A stretch of DNA of 64,000 nucleotides from Planomonospora parontospora. Lineage in GTDB: Bacteria > Actinomycetota > Actinomycetes > Streptosporangiales > Streptosporangiaceae. Of the stretch, positions 7,616-16,883 are shown one piece after another. The DNA is taken from contig BMQD01000013.1 in assembly GCA_014647935.1 (NCBI GenBank), forward strand, positions 1 to 64,000, in the 5' to 3' direction. The notes beneath the pieces are model-generated. The model was not told where the DNA came from. It searched no databases and saw only the letters and a list, made by a program, of their open reading frames with translations. A program made the position numbers and the translations under genes. Position 1 is the stretch's first letter, and each line of letters starts with the position of its first letter.

Positions 7616-8731
7616 ATGTCCCATCTCGACACCACCGCCGCGGGCCCGCAGACGGGCGGCGGGTGGCCGGACCCCGCCTCGCTGGACGTCGACTCCGAGC
7701 GGCTGGACGAGTTGCTGGGCAGGGCGATCGTCGACGCCGGGGCCACGACCTCCGCAGGCCTCGTCGTGCTGGGCATGCGGCTCGGCCTCTACGAGGCGCT
7801 GGCCGGCGGCCCGCTGACGACCGCCGAGCTCGCCGGGCGCACCGGTACGGCCGAGCGCTACGTGCGGGAGTGGGTCAGGGCCCAGGCCGCCGGCGGCTAC
7901 CTCACCCACGACCCGGAAGGCGACCGGTACGGCATGTCGCCCGAGCACGCGCTGGCGTTCAACCCGCGGGGGCCGCTGAACCTCGGGACGATGTTCCGCT
8001 TCGCCGTACGCGCGCTGACCGGGCTCGACCGGCTTGAGGCGGCGATGCGCAGCGGGGAGGGCATCGGCTGGCACGAGCAGGACGACGAGCTCGTCGCGTC
8101 GGTCGCCGACTTCTTCCGGAGCGGATACGCCGCGCACCTGGTGACCGAGTGGATCCCGGCCCTGGACGGCGTGCACGAGCGGCTCACCGCGGGCGCCCGG
8201 GTGGCCGACGTCGGCTGCGGATACGGGGTCACCACGATCCTGATGGCCCAGGCCTATCCGGCCTCGGAGTTCGAGGGCTACGACTACCACGACGTCTCGA
8301 TCGAGCGGGCCCGCAAGGCCGCCGAGGCCGCGGGCGTCTCCGAGCGGGCGCGGTTCACGGTCTGCGCGGCCACCGGGATCCCTGCGGGCGGATACGACCT
8401 GGTCTGCACCTTCGACGCCCTGCACGACTACGGCGACCCGGTCGGTGCGGCCCGGCGCATGCGCGAGGCGCTGGGCGAGGGCGGGACCTGGCTGCTGGTG
8501 GAGCCGGCCGCCGGGGACCGGGTCCAGGACAACCTCCATCCGATGGGGCGCATGTTCTACGCGGCCTCGACCTACATGTGCGTGCCCAACGCCGTCTCCC
8601 AGGGCGGTTCGGCGATGGGCGCGCAGGCGGGCGGGCAGGCGCTGCGCCGGGTGCTGGAGGAGGCGGGCTTCACCGACGTGCGCCTGGTCGCCTCGACCCC
8701 GGTCAACCACGTCTACCAGGTGCGTCCCTGA
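7616..8731 (+). CDS. SAM-dependent methyltransferase, Rv2258c-like
   Basis: A 371-residue class I methyltransferase. Residues about 20-110 form a winged-helix N-terminal domain (MRLGLYEALAGGPLTTAEL, then TGTAERYVREW), as in the Rv2258c-like group. The Rossmann domain begins with motif I VADVGCGYGVTT, followed by FEGYDYHDVSIE (acidic SAM-ribose contact) and YDLVCTFDALHDYGD. The start at ATG 7616 is supported by GGAAAGGA eight bases upstream. The substrate is unknown. It ends 17 bp before a convergent gene with no room for a long terminator. The 290 bp before it contain GC-rich sequence with no feature I can name. Confidence 0.88.
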   Translation: MSHLDTTAAGPQTGGGWPDPASLDVDSERLDELLGRAIVDAGATTSAGLVVLGMRLGLYEALAGGPLTTAELAGRTGTAERYVREWVRAQAAGGYLTHDPEGDRYGMSPEHALAFNPRGPLNLGTMFRFAVRALTGLDRLEAAMRSGEGIGWHEQDDELVASVADFFRSGYAAHLVTEWIPALDGVHERLTAGARVADVGCGYGVTTILMAQAYPASEFEGYDYHDVSIERARKAAEAAGVSERARFTVCAATGIPAGGYDLVCTFDALHDYGDPVGAARRMREALGEGGTWLLVEPAAGDRVQDNLHPMGRMFYAASTYMCVPNAVSQGGSAMGAQAGGQALRRVLEEAGFTDVRLVASTPVNHVYQVRP

Positions 8732-8748
8732 CGCGAGGGGACCGGTCG

Positions 8749-9417
8749 TCAGGAGACGGTCAGCCGGCCGCTGCCCTCGACGGCGGACACCCCGCTGACG
8801 GTGCAGGATGTGAGGTCGGTGGTGGGGGTGGCGCTGCCCGCGACGCGGCGCCCCTTCATCGGGCCGGAGACGACCTTGCCGACCAGGAGGGCGTCGGCGG
8901 GGTTGGTCCCGGACAGCTCGCGGGACCCTGATCGGATCTTGGAGGTTCCCGCGGCCCGGCCGCGGGAGTCGTACCAGGTGATGGTGCCCTGGCTGCGCAG
9001 GCCGGAGACCCCGGTGCAGCTCGCCCGGCCCGAGCCCTTCATGGCCAGCCGCCCGCTCTTGAGGCGGGACTGGGAGCCGTCGGGAGAGGTGCAGGAGCTC
9101 AGCCGCAGGGTGCCCTTGGTCTCGACGGGTGCGGGTAGCAGGCCGACCGCCGGGGTGAAGGTGACCGGCCGCCCCGGCTCGGTGGCCGCGGTGCAGACCA
9201 GTTTGGCGGGGGCGGCGGAGATGCGGGCGTCGGTGAGGGCGGGCGCGGCGGAGGCCTGCGCGGTGCGGGCCGTCGCGGCGGGGGCGAAGGGGGCCGTCGC
9301 GGCGAGCGTCGCGGCGAGTACTGCGGTGAGCGCGGTGATCGGGCCGGGCACCGCCCGGCGCGGGGTGCGGCGCCCGTCGCGGCGGGTACGGCCGGCGGTC
9401 CGGGATGGGACGGTCAT
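8749..9417 (-). CDS. Secreted protein of unknown function
   Basis: A 222-residue protein with a long Arg-rich N-terminus followed by a hydrophobic stretch (ITALTAVLAATLAATAPFA) and an Ala-X-Ala site near residue 50, consistent with export. The mature part is rich in Ser, Thr and Gly with paired cysteines (LVCTAA, LSSCTS, ASCTGV, LTSCTV) that could form disulfides. It looks like one of the beta-rich secreted proteins common in actinomycetes; no enzyme motif is seen. GAGGAGA precedes ATG 9417. Confidence 0.7.
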   Translation of the reverse strand: MTVPSRTAGRTRRDGRRTPRRAVPGPITALTAVLAATLAATAPFAPAATARTAQASAAPALTDARISAAPAKLVCTAATEPGRPVTFTPAVGLLPAPVETKGTLRLSSCTSPDGSQSRLKSGRLAMKGSGRASCTGVSGLRSQGTITWYDSRGRAAGTSKIRSGSRELSGTNPADALLVGKVVSGPMKGRRVAGSATPTTDLTSCTVSGVSAVEGSGRLTVS

Positions 9418-9656
9418 GGTTCTCCTCGGTGATTCTCATTACCCTGAGTAGTTCTATCGAGACCATCTGTAGCATGCGGTGGTGATCCCTGGAGGCGATC
9501 CGCGGGTTCGCACGGAGCGCGCGGGCGAACGGGCCCCTCGGCCGGTTCGCCCGATCGGCTTCCGACCGGTTCGGGCGGCGTCCGGCGGAGACCGCGGACC
9601 GGTTCCCCGTCCTGCACCCTCGGCCCGGAGGCCGGGGCCCACCCCGGAGACGATCG

Positions 9657-11972
9657 ATGACGCTGCCGGCCGAACGACTCGGCACCGGGCCCGCCCCGCC
9701 CCACCCGCCGGAGCGGCCTCCCGGGCCCGCGGGCCGGTTGGGGACGTGGGCGGCGCGGCACCGCCGGCCGGTGGCCGGGGTGTGGCTGCTGGCGGTGGTC
9801 GTGTCGCTGGCGCTGCTGCCGGGGCTGGTCCGCACCCTGGGCGGCCCTTCGCTGGAGGTGACGGGCTCCCCTTCGGCGCGGGCCGCCGCGCTGCTGGAGC
9901 GCGGGTTCCCGGAGATGGGCTCCGAGCAGGTGGTCGCCGCCTTCACCTCGACCACCCCGACCGGCCCGGCGGCCCAGACCGGCCCGAGCACGCCGACCGC
10001 CCCGACCGGCCCGGCGGCCTCCGATCCGGCGTACCTGCGCGCGGTGGGCGCGGCGCTGCGGGCGCTGGCCGGACGGCCGGGGGTCGGCGCGGTTCAGGTC
10101 CTGCCGCCGACACCGGGGCAGGACCGGCGCAACCTGTACGCGCTGGTCGGGCTCACCGGGGACGAGGCCGCGCGGCATCGGCGGCTGGCGGACCAGGCGT
10201 CCGTCCTGCGGGAGGCGGCCGGGCGGGCGTCCGGCGGCGCGGTCGGTGCGTCCCTGGTCGGGGTGACGCCGCTGTTCGCGGAGGTCAAGGAGGTCGATCT
10301 GGCTGACCTGCGGACCGCCGAAGCGGTGGCCGTCCCGCTGGCGCTGCTGATCCTCACCGCCGGGCTCGGGTCGCTGGGGGCGGCGCTGGTGCCGCTGGTC
10401 GTCGCCGGGGCCGCCGTCGCGGTCACCGCCGGGGTGCTCGCCGCGGCGGGTCCCGGGCTGGGAGCCGGACCGGACACGCTGACGCTGACGGTCGCCTGCT
10501 CGGTGGCGCTGGGGCTGGGCATGGACTACGCGCTGCTGATCACGTTCCGGTACCGGCAGGCGCGCGGCCGGGGCCTGGACCGGTTCGCAGCGGCCGGGAC
10601 GGCGACGGCCACGGCGGGGACGACGGTGTGCTGGTGCGCGGTGGCGGTGGCCCTCGCCGCGTGCGCCCTGCTCGCCGTACGGGTCGGCCCGGTCCGCTCG
10701 CTGGTCCTGCCCGCCGTGGTGGCTGCGGTGGCGGCACCGGCCGCGGCGCTGACGCTGCTGCCGGCCCTGCTGGCCGGATGCGACCGCTTCCTGGGATTCG
10801 GCGCCCTGCCCCGGCGCGGTTCGGGCCGCGCCGGCCTGCCCGGCCGGATTCGTAGGACCGGCCGGGCCACCGGGGGACACGGTGTGGCCCACGAGGGTGA
10901 AGAGGGCGGGTGGGCGCGCTGGGCGCGGCATCTGATGCGCCACCCGTGGCCGTACCTCGCCGGCGCGACCGCGCTCCTGCTGCTGGCCGCCGCCCCGCTG
11001 CCGGGTCTCCGGCTGGGCATGGACGTCGACCGGGCGTCCGTCGCCGGCACGGACGCGGGGCGCGGCCTGGCCCGGATGGAGGCCGATGGGGTGGCGGGGC
11101 TGACGGCGGTGCTGCTGCCGCACCCGCCGGGCGGCCCTCCGGTGGACACCTCCGCGCTGGTGGCCGCGCTGCGCGCGGATCCGCGGGTGGCGCTGGCCGT
11201 GCCCGCCGACAACGGCCGCGACCTGACCGTCGTCGTGGTGCTGAGCGACCAGGCGCCCGACCGCGCGGGCGCGGCCGCGCTGAACGAGCGCATCGCGCGG
11301 GCGCCCGCCCTGGGCCTGCTACCCGCCGGGCAGCGGGTGCTGGTCGGCGGGCCCGCCGCGATGACCGCCGACCTGGGCGCCGCGAGCACCGACCGGCTCT
11401 GGCAGGTGGCGGCCCTGGTGCTGTCCGGCTCGCTGCTGTTCCTGTCCGTGGCCTTCCGCAGTCTGCTGCTGCCGCTCAAGGCGGTGCTGCTGAACCTGCT
11501 GACCGTCGCCGCGGCCTTCGGGCTGACGGTCTGGGTGTTCCAGGGACCGTCCGGGACTCCGGCGGTCTCCGCGGTGCTGCCGGTGGCCCTGCTCACGCTG
11601 GTGTTCGGCCTGTCGATGGACTACGAGGTGTTCGTGATCCATCGCATCGCCGAGTACCGCCGCGCGGGCGCCGGGGACACCGCGGCCGTCGCGCTGGGAC
11701 TGCAGCACAGCGCGCGGACCGTGACCCTGGCCGCCGCGGTCATGGTCGTCACCTTCGCCGGGCTGCTCGCCGGGCACCGGCAGGAGGTCCGACAGCTCGG
11801 CTTCGCCGTCGCCGCGGCGATCACCATCGACGCGGTCCTGATCCGCCTGGTCATGGTGCCGGCGCTGATGCGGCTGCTGGGGCGGGGCAGCTGGTGGCTG
11901 CCCGCGCCGCTGGCACGGCTCCTGCCGCCCGCCGGGCCCGGTGTCGCCGCGGGCACGGAACCGTCGGTGTGA
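9657..11972 (+). CDS. MMPL-family RND transporter
   Basis: A 771-residue membrane protein with the two-fold repeat of MMPL/RND transporters: TM1 near residues 40-58, a periplasmic loop, TM2-6, then a second loop and TM8-12. Both repeats carry the proton-relay signature, GLGMDYALLITFRYR in the first and GLSMDYEVFVIHRIAEY in the second. Actinobacterial MMPL proteins export lipids or siderophores or act as drug efflux pumps; nothing here identifies the cargo. GGAG precedes ATG 9657. The gene is divergent from the secreted protein at 9417, and PolX follows after 17 bp. Confidence 0.9.
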   Translation: MTLPAERLGTGPAPPHPPERPPGPAGRLGTWAARHRRPVAGVWLLAVVVSLALLPGLVRTLGGPSLEVTGSPSARAAALLERGFPEMGSEQVVAAFTSTTPTGPAAQTGPSTPTAPTGPAASDPAYLRAVGAALRALAGRPGVGAVQVLPPTPGQDRRNLYALVGLTGDEAARHRRLADQASVLREAAGRASGGAVGASLVGVTPLFAEVKEVDLADLRTAEAVAVPLALLILTAGLGSLGAALVPLVVAGAAVAVTAGVLAAAGPGLGAGPDTLTLTVACSVALGLGMDYALLITFRYRQARGRGLDRFAAAGTATATAGTTVCWCAVAVALAACALLAVRVGPVRSLVLPAVVAAVAAPAAALTLLPALLAGCDRFLGFGALPRRGSGRAGLPGRIRRTGRATGGHGVAHEGEEGGWARWARHLMRHPWPYLAGATALLLLAAAPLPGLRLGMDVDRASVAGTDAGRGLARMEADGVAGLTAVLLPHPPGGPPVDTSALVAALRADPRVALAVPADNGRDLTVVVVLSDQAPDRAGAAALNERIARAPALGLLPAGQRVLVGGPAAMTADLGAASTDRLWQVAALVLSGSLLFLSVAFRSLLLPLKAVLLNLLTVAAAFGLTVWVFQGPSGTPAVSAVLPVALLTLVFGLSMDYEVFVIHRIAEYRRAGAGDTAAVALGLQHSARTVTLAAAVMVVTFAGLLAGHRQEVRQLGFAVAAAITIDAVLIRLVMVPALMRLLGRGSWWLPAPLARLLPPAGPGVAAGTEPSV

Positions 11973-11989
11973 TCTCCTAGGGTGGGCCC

Positions 11990-13678
11990 GTGACACGAGC
12001 GAATGACGATGTGGCCGCCGCCCTGGAGGAGTACGCCGAGCTGTTCGCGATGACGGGTGGTGACGCGTTCCGGGTCCGCAGCTACCAGAAGGCCGCCAAG
12101 GCCATCGCTGGCTTCCCTGAGGACATCGCCTCGACGGCCGTGCGGAGCGTGCCGGGCGTGGGCGAGGCGATCGCGAAGAAGGTCGAGGAATACCTCGAGC
12201 GGGGCGGCTTCCGGCAGCTCGACGAGTTGCGCGCCAAGGTCCCCGAGGGGGTGCGCAGGCTGACCCGGGTGCCCTCGCTCGGGCCGAAGAAGGCGGTCTT
12301 CCTCTACCAGGAGCTCGGCGTCGACTCCCCCGAGGCGCTCGCCGAGGCGATCAGGGCGGGCCGGCTCAAGGGGGTGAAGGGCTTCGGTCCCAAGACCGAG
12401 GAGAACCTCCTGCGGGGCGTCGAGCAGCTGGAGCGGACCAGCGCGCGGGTGCACGTCGGCGTGGCCATGGAGCTGGCCGAGCGGGTCGTCGCCTCGCTGC
12501 GGGACGGGGCCGAGCGCATCGCCCACGCCGGGTCGCTGCGCCGGATGCGCGACACCGCCGGCGACGTCGACGTGCTGGCCGTCGCGCCGGAGTCGCTGAT
12601 GGACGACTTCAAGGCCAAGCCGTACGTCGCGGAGGTCATCGCCTCGGGCGGGAAGAAGACCTCGATCCGCACCCACCAGGGCGTGCAGGTGGACCTGCGG
12701 CTGATCCCGGCCGAGTCGTGGGGCGCCGGCCTGCTGTACTTCACGGGGTCGCAGGCGCACAACGTGCGGCTGCGGGAGATCGCCGTGAAGAAGGGCTGGA
12801 AGCTCTCCGAGTACGGCCTCTTCGACGGCGACCGGGTGATCGCGGCGGCCGAGGAGGAGGACGTCTACCGGGCGCTCGGCATGGAGTGGGTCCCGCCGGC
12901 GCTGCGCGAGGACGGCGGGGAGGTCGCCGCCGCGCTGGAGGGCGGGCTGCCCCGGCTGGTCACGCTGGAGGATCTCCGCGGCGACCTGCACACCCACACC
13001 GACCTGACCGACGGCATCGCCTCGCTGGAGGACATGGTGGCCGCCGCCGCCGCGCGCGGCCACTCCTACTACGCGATCACCGACCACGCCCCGGACCTGG
13101 CCATGCACCGGATGACGCTGGAGAAGGCGCTGGAGCAGCGCGAACAGATCAAGCGACTTCAGGGTAGATATCCGGACATGCGGCTCCTGCACGGCACCGA
13201 GCTCAACATCGGCCCGGACGGCTCGGTCGACTGGCCGGCCGAGATCCTGGCCGGCTTCGACGTGTGCGTGGCGAGCGTGCACTCCCACTTCGGGCAGTCC
13301 CGCGAGGAGATGACCCGGCGGCTGGTCACCGCGTGCGAGAACCCGCACGTCCACGTCATCGGCCATCCCACGACCCGGCTGATCGGCCGGCGCGAGCCGG
13401 TGGACGCCGACTGGGACGAGGTCTTCCGCGCGGCCGCCCGCACCGGCACGGCGATGGAGATCGACTCCATGCCCGACCGCTCCGACCTCCCCGACGACCT
13501 GGTACGGCTGGCGCGCCACCACGGCGTGGTCTTCTCCATCGACAGCGACGCCCATGCGGTGCCCCACCTGGCGGGACAGCGCTTCGGCGTCGGCATCGCC
13601 CAGCGCGCCTGGCTGACCCCGGAGGACGTGGTGAACGCCTGGCCGCTGGAGCGGCTGCTGGCCTTCCTGGGCCGCTGA
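11990..13678 (+). CDS. polX: PolX-type DNA polymerase / 3'-5' exonuclease
   Basis: 562 residues with three modules. An N-terminal helix-hairpin-helix domain (GDAFRVRSYQKAAKAIAG) binds DNA. A family X nucleotidyltransferase domain carries GSLRRMRDTAGDVDVL with the paired catalytic aspartates. A C-terminal PHP domain (GDLHTHTDLTDG, ITDHAPD, SVHSHFG, IDSDAHA) supplies metal-dependent 3'-5' exonuclease and AP-endonuclease activity. The family acts in gap-filling base excision repair. Length equals bacterial PolX. Start GTG 11990 has a weak ribosome site, and the gene may be read with the MMPL gene. Confidence 0.92.
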   Translation: MTRANDDVAAALEEYAELFAMTGGDAFRVRSYQKAAKAIAGFPEDIASTAVRSVPGVGEAIAKKVEEYLERGGFRQLDELRAKVPEGVRRLTRVPSLGPKKAVFLYQELGVDSPEALAEAIRAGRLKGVKGFGPKTEENLLRGVEQLERTSARVHVGVAMELAERVVASLRDGAERIAHAGSLRRMRDTAGDVDVLAVAPESLMDDFKAKPYVAEVIASGGKKTSIRTHQGVQVDLRLIPAESWGAGLLYFTGSQAHNVRLREIAVKKGWKLSEYGLFDGDRVIAAAEEEDVYRALGMEWVPPALREDGGEVAAALEGGLPRLVTLEDLRGDLHTHTDLTDGIASLEDMVAAAAARGHSYYAITDHAPDLAMHRMTLEKALEQREQIKRLQGRYPDMRLLHGTELNIGPDGSVDWPAEILAGFDVCVASVHSHFGQSREEMTRRLVTACENPHVHVIGHPTTRLIGRREPVDADWDEVFRAAARTGTAMEIDSMPDRSDLPDDLVRLARHHGVVFSIDSDAHAVPHLAGQRFGVGIAQRAWLTPEDVVNAWPLERLLAFLGR

Positions 13679-13757
13679 GGATCCGCGAACCCGCACCCCC
13701 CACGAGATTGCATGCTTTCCTAGTAGGTAATAGCAGCAATGGAGGGGATGGTGCCGC

Positions 13758-14882
13758 ATGCCGGACGAGGCCGTCGTCGAACCCACCGTCGAACCTGCCG
13801 TCGGACCCATCGTCAAGCCGCTGCCGCCGGAGCTGTTCGACGTGCACGGCTCCTGCGCCGAGATGCGCTGGGAGGCCATGCGCGGCGTCGGCTACCACGT
13901 GCCCGCCGACCGGTTCTTCGTGCGCAACCACACCCGCACCCCGGTGATCGACGCGGCGGCCTGGCGGCTGGAGCTGCACGGCTCGGGCCTGCGCGCGCCG
14001 AGGAGCTTCGGCTACCGGGAGCTGCTCGCCCTGCCCTCCGTGACCCGGGACGTGCTGATCGAGTGCGCGGGCAACGGCCGGCGGTTCTTCACCGACCAGC
14101 AGCACCAGGAGGTCTCCGGCACCCCGTGGCGGCTCGGCGCCGCCGGGGTGGCCCGCTGGCGCGGGGTGCCGCTGGCCGCGGTGCTGGAGCTCGCCGGGAT
14201 CACCCCCGGCGCCGTCGACGTGATGCCGCGCGGGCTCGATCCGTGCTACGTGGCCGACGGCGTCGACCACGGCCGGGTGCGGCGGCCGATCCCGGTCGCC
14301 AAGGCGCTCGACGACGTCATCCTGGCCTACGAGATGAACGGCGAGCCGCTCCCGCCCGACCACGGGCACCCGGTCCGGCTGGTCGTGCCGTCGTGGATCG
14401 GGCTCGCCTCGGTCAAGTGGGTGGGCGACATCGAGGTCTCCGCCGAGCCGCTGTCCTCGCCGTGGACCACGGAGTTCTACCGGATGCTCGGCGGGGAGCA
14501 CCCGCCGGGGGGCGGTCCCCCGCTGACCGTGCACGACGCCAAGAGCGCCTTCGAGCTGCCGTGGGGGGCCGTCCTGGCCGCCGGGCGCCCGCACGTGCTG
14601 CGCGGCCGCTCCTGGTCCGGCCGCGGCCGGATCACCTCGGTCGAGGTGAGCGTCGACGGCGGCGCCTCCTGGCGGCCGGCCCTGCTGCACGGCGCGCACG
14701 TCGCCCGCGCCTGGACCCGCTGGCACGTCACCTGGAACCCCCCGGCGAGCGGTTCGTACACCCTGCTCGCCCGCGCGACCGACGAGACCGGCGCCACCCA
14801 GCCCATGGAAAGCCCTTACAACGAATTGGGATATCTCTTTAACGCGGTTGTGCGCTGCCCGGTGCGGGTCATAAACGTCTAG
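13758..14882 (+). CDS. Sulfite-oxidase-like molybdopterin oxidoreductase
   Basis: A 374-residue protein with an oxidoreductase molybdopterin domain (about residues 30-240) and a C-terminal Ig-like dimerisation domain (ITSVEVSVDGGASWRPA, then WTRWHVTWNPP). The conserved LIECAGNGRRFF contains the cysteine expected to ligate molybdenum. No heme domain and no TAT signal are present, so it is probably a cytoplasmic, heme-free sulfite-oxidase-type enzyme needing a separate electron acceptor. GGAGGGG lies about ten bases before ATG 13758. The acidic, Val/Glu/Pro-rich first 25 residues are probably disordered. Confidence 0.88.
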   Translation: MPDEAVVEPTVEPAVGPIVKPLPPELFDVHGSCAEMRWEAMRGVGYHVPADRFFVRNHTRTPVIDAAAWRLELHGSGLRAPRSFGYRELLALPSVTRDVLIECAGNGRRFFTDQQHQEVSGTPWRLGAAGVARWRGVPLAAVLELAGITPGAVDVMPRGLDPCYVADGVDHGRVRRPIPVAKALDDVILAYEMNGEPLPPDHGHPVRLVVPSWIGLASVKWVGDIEVSAEPLSSPWTTEFYRMLGGEHPPGGGPPLTVHDAKSAFELPWGAVLAAGRPHVLRGRSWSGRGRITSVEVSVDGGASWRPALLHGAHVARAWTRWHVTWNPPASGSYTLLARATDETGATQPMESPYNELGYLFNAVVRCPVRVINV

Positions 14883-15010
14883 CGAAACCGCCAGCGGCAC
14901 GGAAACGCAATCCCAACGGGAAAAACGGCCACCGCACCCGCATGACCTCCGCATGCGTTGATCAGGCAGGACACGTTACCGAAATCGGCGTTCGCTATTG
15001 CGGATTTCAT
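14879..15010 (-). CDS. Possible 43-residue peptide gene
   Basis: A short frame starting at ATG 15010 with an excellent GGAGGAG site eight bases upstream (15019-15025). The peptide starts MKSAIANADFGNVSCLINAC, continues GGHAGAVAVFPVG and ends CRWRFR; it has Cys15, Cys20 and Cys38. It ends with TAG at 14879-14881, overlapping the convergent molybdoenzyme stop. Third-position GC is only about 60 percent, far below neighbouring genes, so coding is uncertain. A leader-core layout (acidic DF motif, then Cys-rich core) would suit a modified peptide, but no modification enzyme is adjacent. It could be a chance frame in low-GC intergenic DNA. Confidence 0.35.
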   Translation of the reverse strand: MKSAIANADFGNVSCLINACGGHAGAVAVFPVGIAFPCRWRFR

Positions 15011-15123
15011 CTGAAAGACTCCTCCGGTTGCTCCACGGAAACGCAGACGAAACGAACCGGGGTGATGATGACAGAGTCCGTTCCAACGGTCCGTTCCCAT
15101 TCTCTCCGCCGAGAGGCCAGCCG

Positions 15124-16731
15124 ATGCGCCAGTTGACCCCGCTCGACGCGCAGTTCCTGCACGCCGAGTCGGCGACCACCGCCGCCCACGTCGCGGGGGT
15201 GGCCGTGCTGGATCCGAGCCGCACCCCCGAGGGCAGGATCACCCGCGAGGCACTGATCGCGCTGCTGCGCGACCGGCTGCACCTGGCCCCGGCCCTCAGG
15301 CTGCGCCTGGTGAGCGTGCCGTTCGGCCTCGACCATCCGTACTGGGCGGAGGACCCCTCCTTCGACGTCTCCCACCACGTGCACGAGACGACCCTGCCGA
15401 TGCCGGGCGACGACGCCCAGCTCGCCGAAGCGGTCGCCCGGCTCCACGAACGGCGGCTGGACCGCCGCCGCCCGCTCTGGGAGATGCACCTGATCCAGGG
15501 CCTGACCGGCGGCCGGGCCGCGCTGTACGTCAAGGTCCACCACTGCGCCATCGACGGGGTGTCGGGCGCGGAGACGCTGGCCGCCCTGCTGGACCTCACC
15601 CCCGAGCCGCGAGCGGTCGAGCCGCCCGCGGAGCGCCGGCCGACCGCCGCGCCGGGGATCGTCACGATGCTCGCCGGGGCCGTCACCCGGTCGGCGACCC
15701 ATCCGCTGCGGGCGCTGCGCTCCCTCGGCCGGGCCGCGGCCGACCTCGACGCGATCCCGCTCGCCGCCACCCTGCCGGGGGCCCGCCTGGTGGCCGCCAC
15801 GACCCGGATGATCCGGGGGACGACCAGGGACCTGCCCGCGCTGCCCTCGCTGGCGGCCCCGCGCACCCCGTTCAACGGCCCGATCAGCGCCCACCGGCGC
15901 TTCTCGTACGGTTCCGTCCCGCTGGCCGACGTCCGGCGGGTGGCCAGGTCGTCCGGGATCAGCGTCAACGACGTGGTCATGGCCCTGTGCACCTCGGCTC
16001 TGCGCTCCTGGCTCGAGGAGCGCGGCGCGCTCCCGGACCGGCCGCTGATCGCCGCGGTCCCGGTCTCGGTCCGCACGGCACGCGTCCGCGGCGACCGGCG
16101 CGGGCAGGGCGGCCGGAGCGAACAGGACGGCCAGGGCGGTCAGGGCGGTCAGGGCGCCGTCGGCAACCAGATCTCCGCCATGATCACGCCGATGCCCACC
16201 GACGTCGCCTGCCCCCGGGAGCGGCTGCAGGCCGTGGGAACGGCGATGCGCACCGCCAAGCGCCGCTTCGCCGGCTCCCCGTCCGCCTGGCCCAGCGAGC
16301 TGACCTCGATGATGCCCGCGCCGGTGACCGCCCTGGCCACGCCCGCGCTCTTCCGGCTGGCCTCGATGGGGGCCCCGCCGGTCAACCTGATCGTCTCCAA
16401 CGTGCCGGGGCCGCAGTTCCCCCTGTACCTGTGCGGGGCCCGGGTGCTCGGCTACCACCCGCTGTCGGTGCTCAGCGACGCGACCGGCGGGCTCAGCATC
16501 ACCTGCTTCTCCTACGACGGCTCGCTCGACTTCGGCGTCGTCGCCTGCCCGGACCGGGTCGAGGACGTCTGGCGGCTGATGGGCCACCTCCAGGAGGCGA
16601 TGGACGAGCTGGTGGAACTGGCCGGTCCCGCTCCGGCCGCCGCTCCTGCTGCGGCCGCCGCTCCTGCTGCGATCCCGGTCCCGGCCGCCGTGGCGGCCTC
16701 CGCCTCGGTCGCGGAGTCGAGCCCGGTCTGA
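15124..16731 (+). CDS. Wax ester synthase / diacylglycerol acyltransferase (WS/DGAT)
   Basis: A 535-residue bifunctional-type acyltransferase that transfers acyl groups from acyl-CoA to diacylglycerol or fatty alcohols for storage lipid. The start at ATG 15124 gives the family N-terminus MRQLTPLDAQFLHAES. The catalytic HHxxxDG is visible as VKVHHCAIDGVSG near residue 145, and the C-terminal domain contains NLIVSNVPGPQ. Residues about 315-345 (GQGGRSEQDGQGGQGGQG) are a Gly/Gln linker insertion, and the tail is Ala/Pro low complexity. Both are probably disordered. GAGAGG precedes the start. Confidence 0.92.
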   Translation: MRQLTPLDAQFLHAESATTAAHVAGVAVLDPSRTPEGRITREALIALLRDRLHLAPALRLRLVSVPFGLDHPYWAEDPSFDVSHHVHETTLPMPGDDAQLAEAVARLHERRLDRRRPLWEMHLIQGLTGGRAALYVKVHHCAIDGVSGAETLAALLDLTPEPRAVEPPAERRPTAAPGIVTMLAGAVTRSATHPLRALRSLGRAAADLDAIPLAATLPGARLVAATTRMIRGTTRDLPALPSLAAPRTPFNGPISAHRRFSYGSVPLADVRRVARSSGISVNDVVMALCTSALRSWLEERGALPDRPLIAAVPVSVRTARVRGDRRGQGGRSEQDGQGGQGGQGAVGNQISAMITPMPTDVACPRERLQAVGTAMRTAKRRFAGSPSAWPSELTSMMPAPVTALATPALFRLASMGAPPVNLIVSNVPGPQFPLYLCGARVLGYHPLSVLSDATGGLSITCFSYDGSLDFGVVACPDRVEDVWRLMGHLQEAMDELVELAGPAPAAAPAAAAAPAAIPVPAAVAASASVAESSPV

Positions 16732-16852
16732 ACCCGGTCTCCCGGTGAGTCCGGTCCCCCGGTCCGAGCCTGCTCTCCCGGCCTGAGCCCGGCCTGGACC
16801 GCGCGTCCGCGCCGGGCCCGATCCGAGCCGCACGCCCGCGTGCCGCGCCCTC

Positions 16853-16870
16853 CCGGCCGGGAACGGCCGG
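16853..16870. terminator. Hairpin between convergent WS/DGAT and TetR genes
   Basis: CCGGCCG, loop GGAA, CGGCCGG: a perfect 7-bp stem with a tetraloop in the 152-bp convergent gap. It has no U-tract, as usual in high-GC actinomycetes. Confidence 0.5.
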
Positions 16871-16883
16871 CAGGTCGCGGTGG

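Noticed and set aside
7076-9991. A very long open frame on the minus strand (over 900 codons)
   Set aside because: It covers a clear methyltransferase and reductase on plus, has Arg/Gly/Pro-rich content typical of antisense GC-rich frames, and no domain.
14879-15123. A RiPP biosynthetic cluster around the small peptide
   Set aside because: No modification enzyme, protease or dedicated transporter is adjacent, so only the peptide frame itself is reported.
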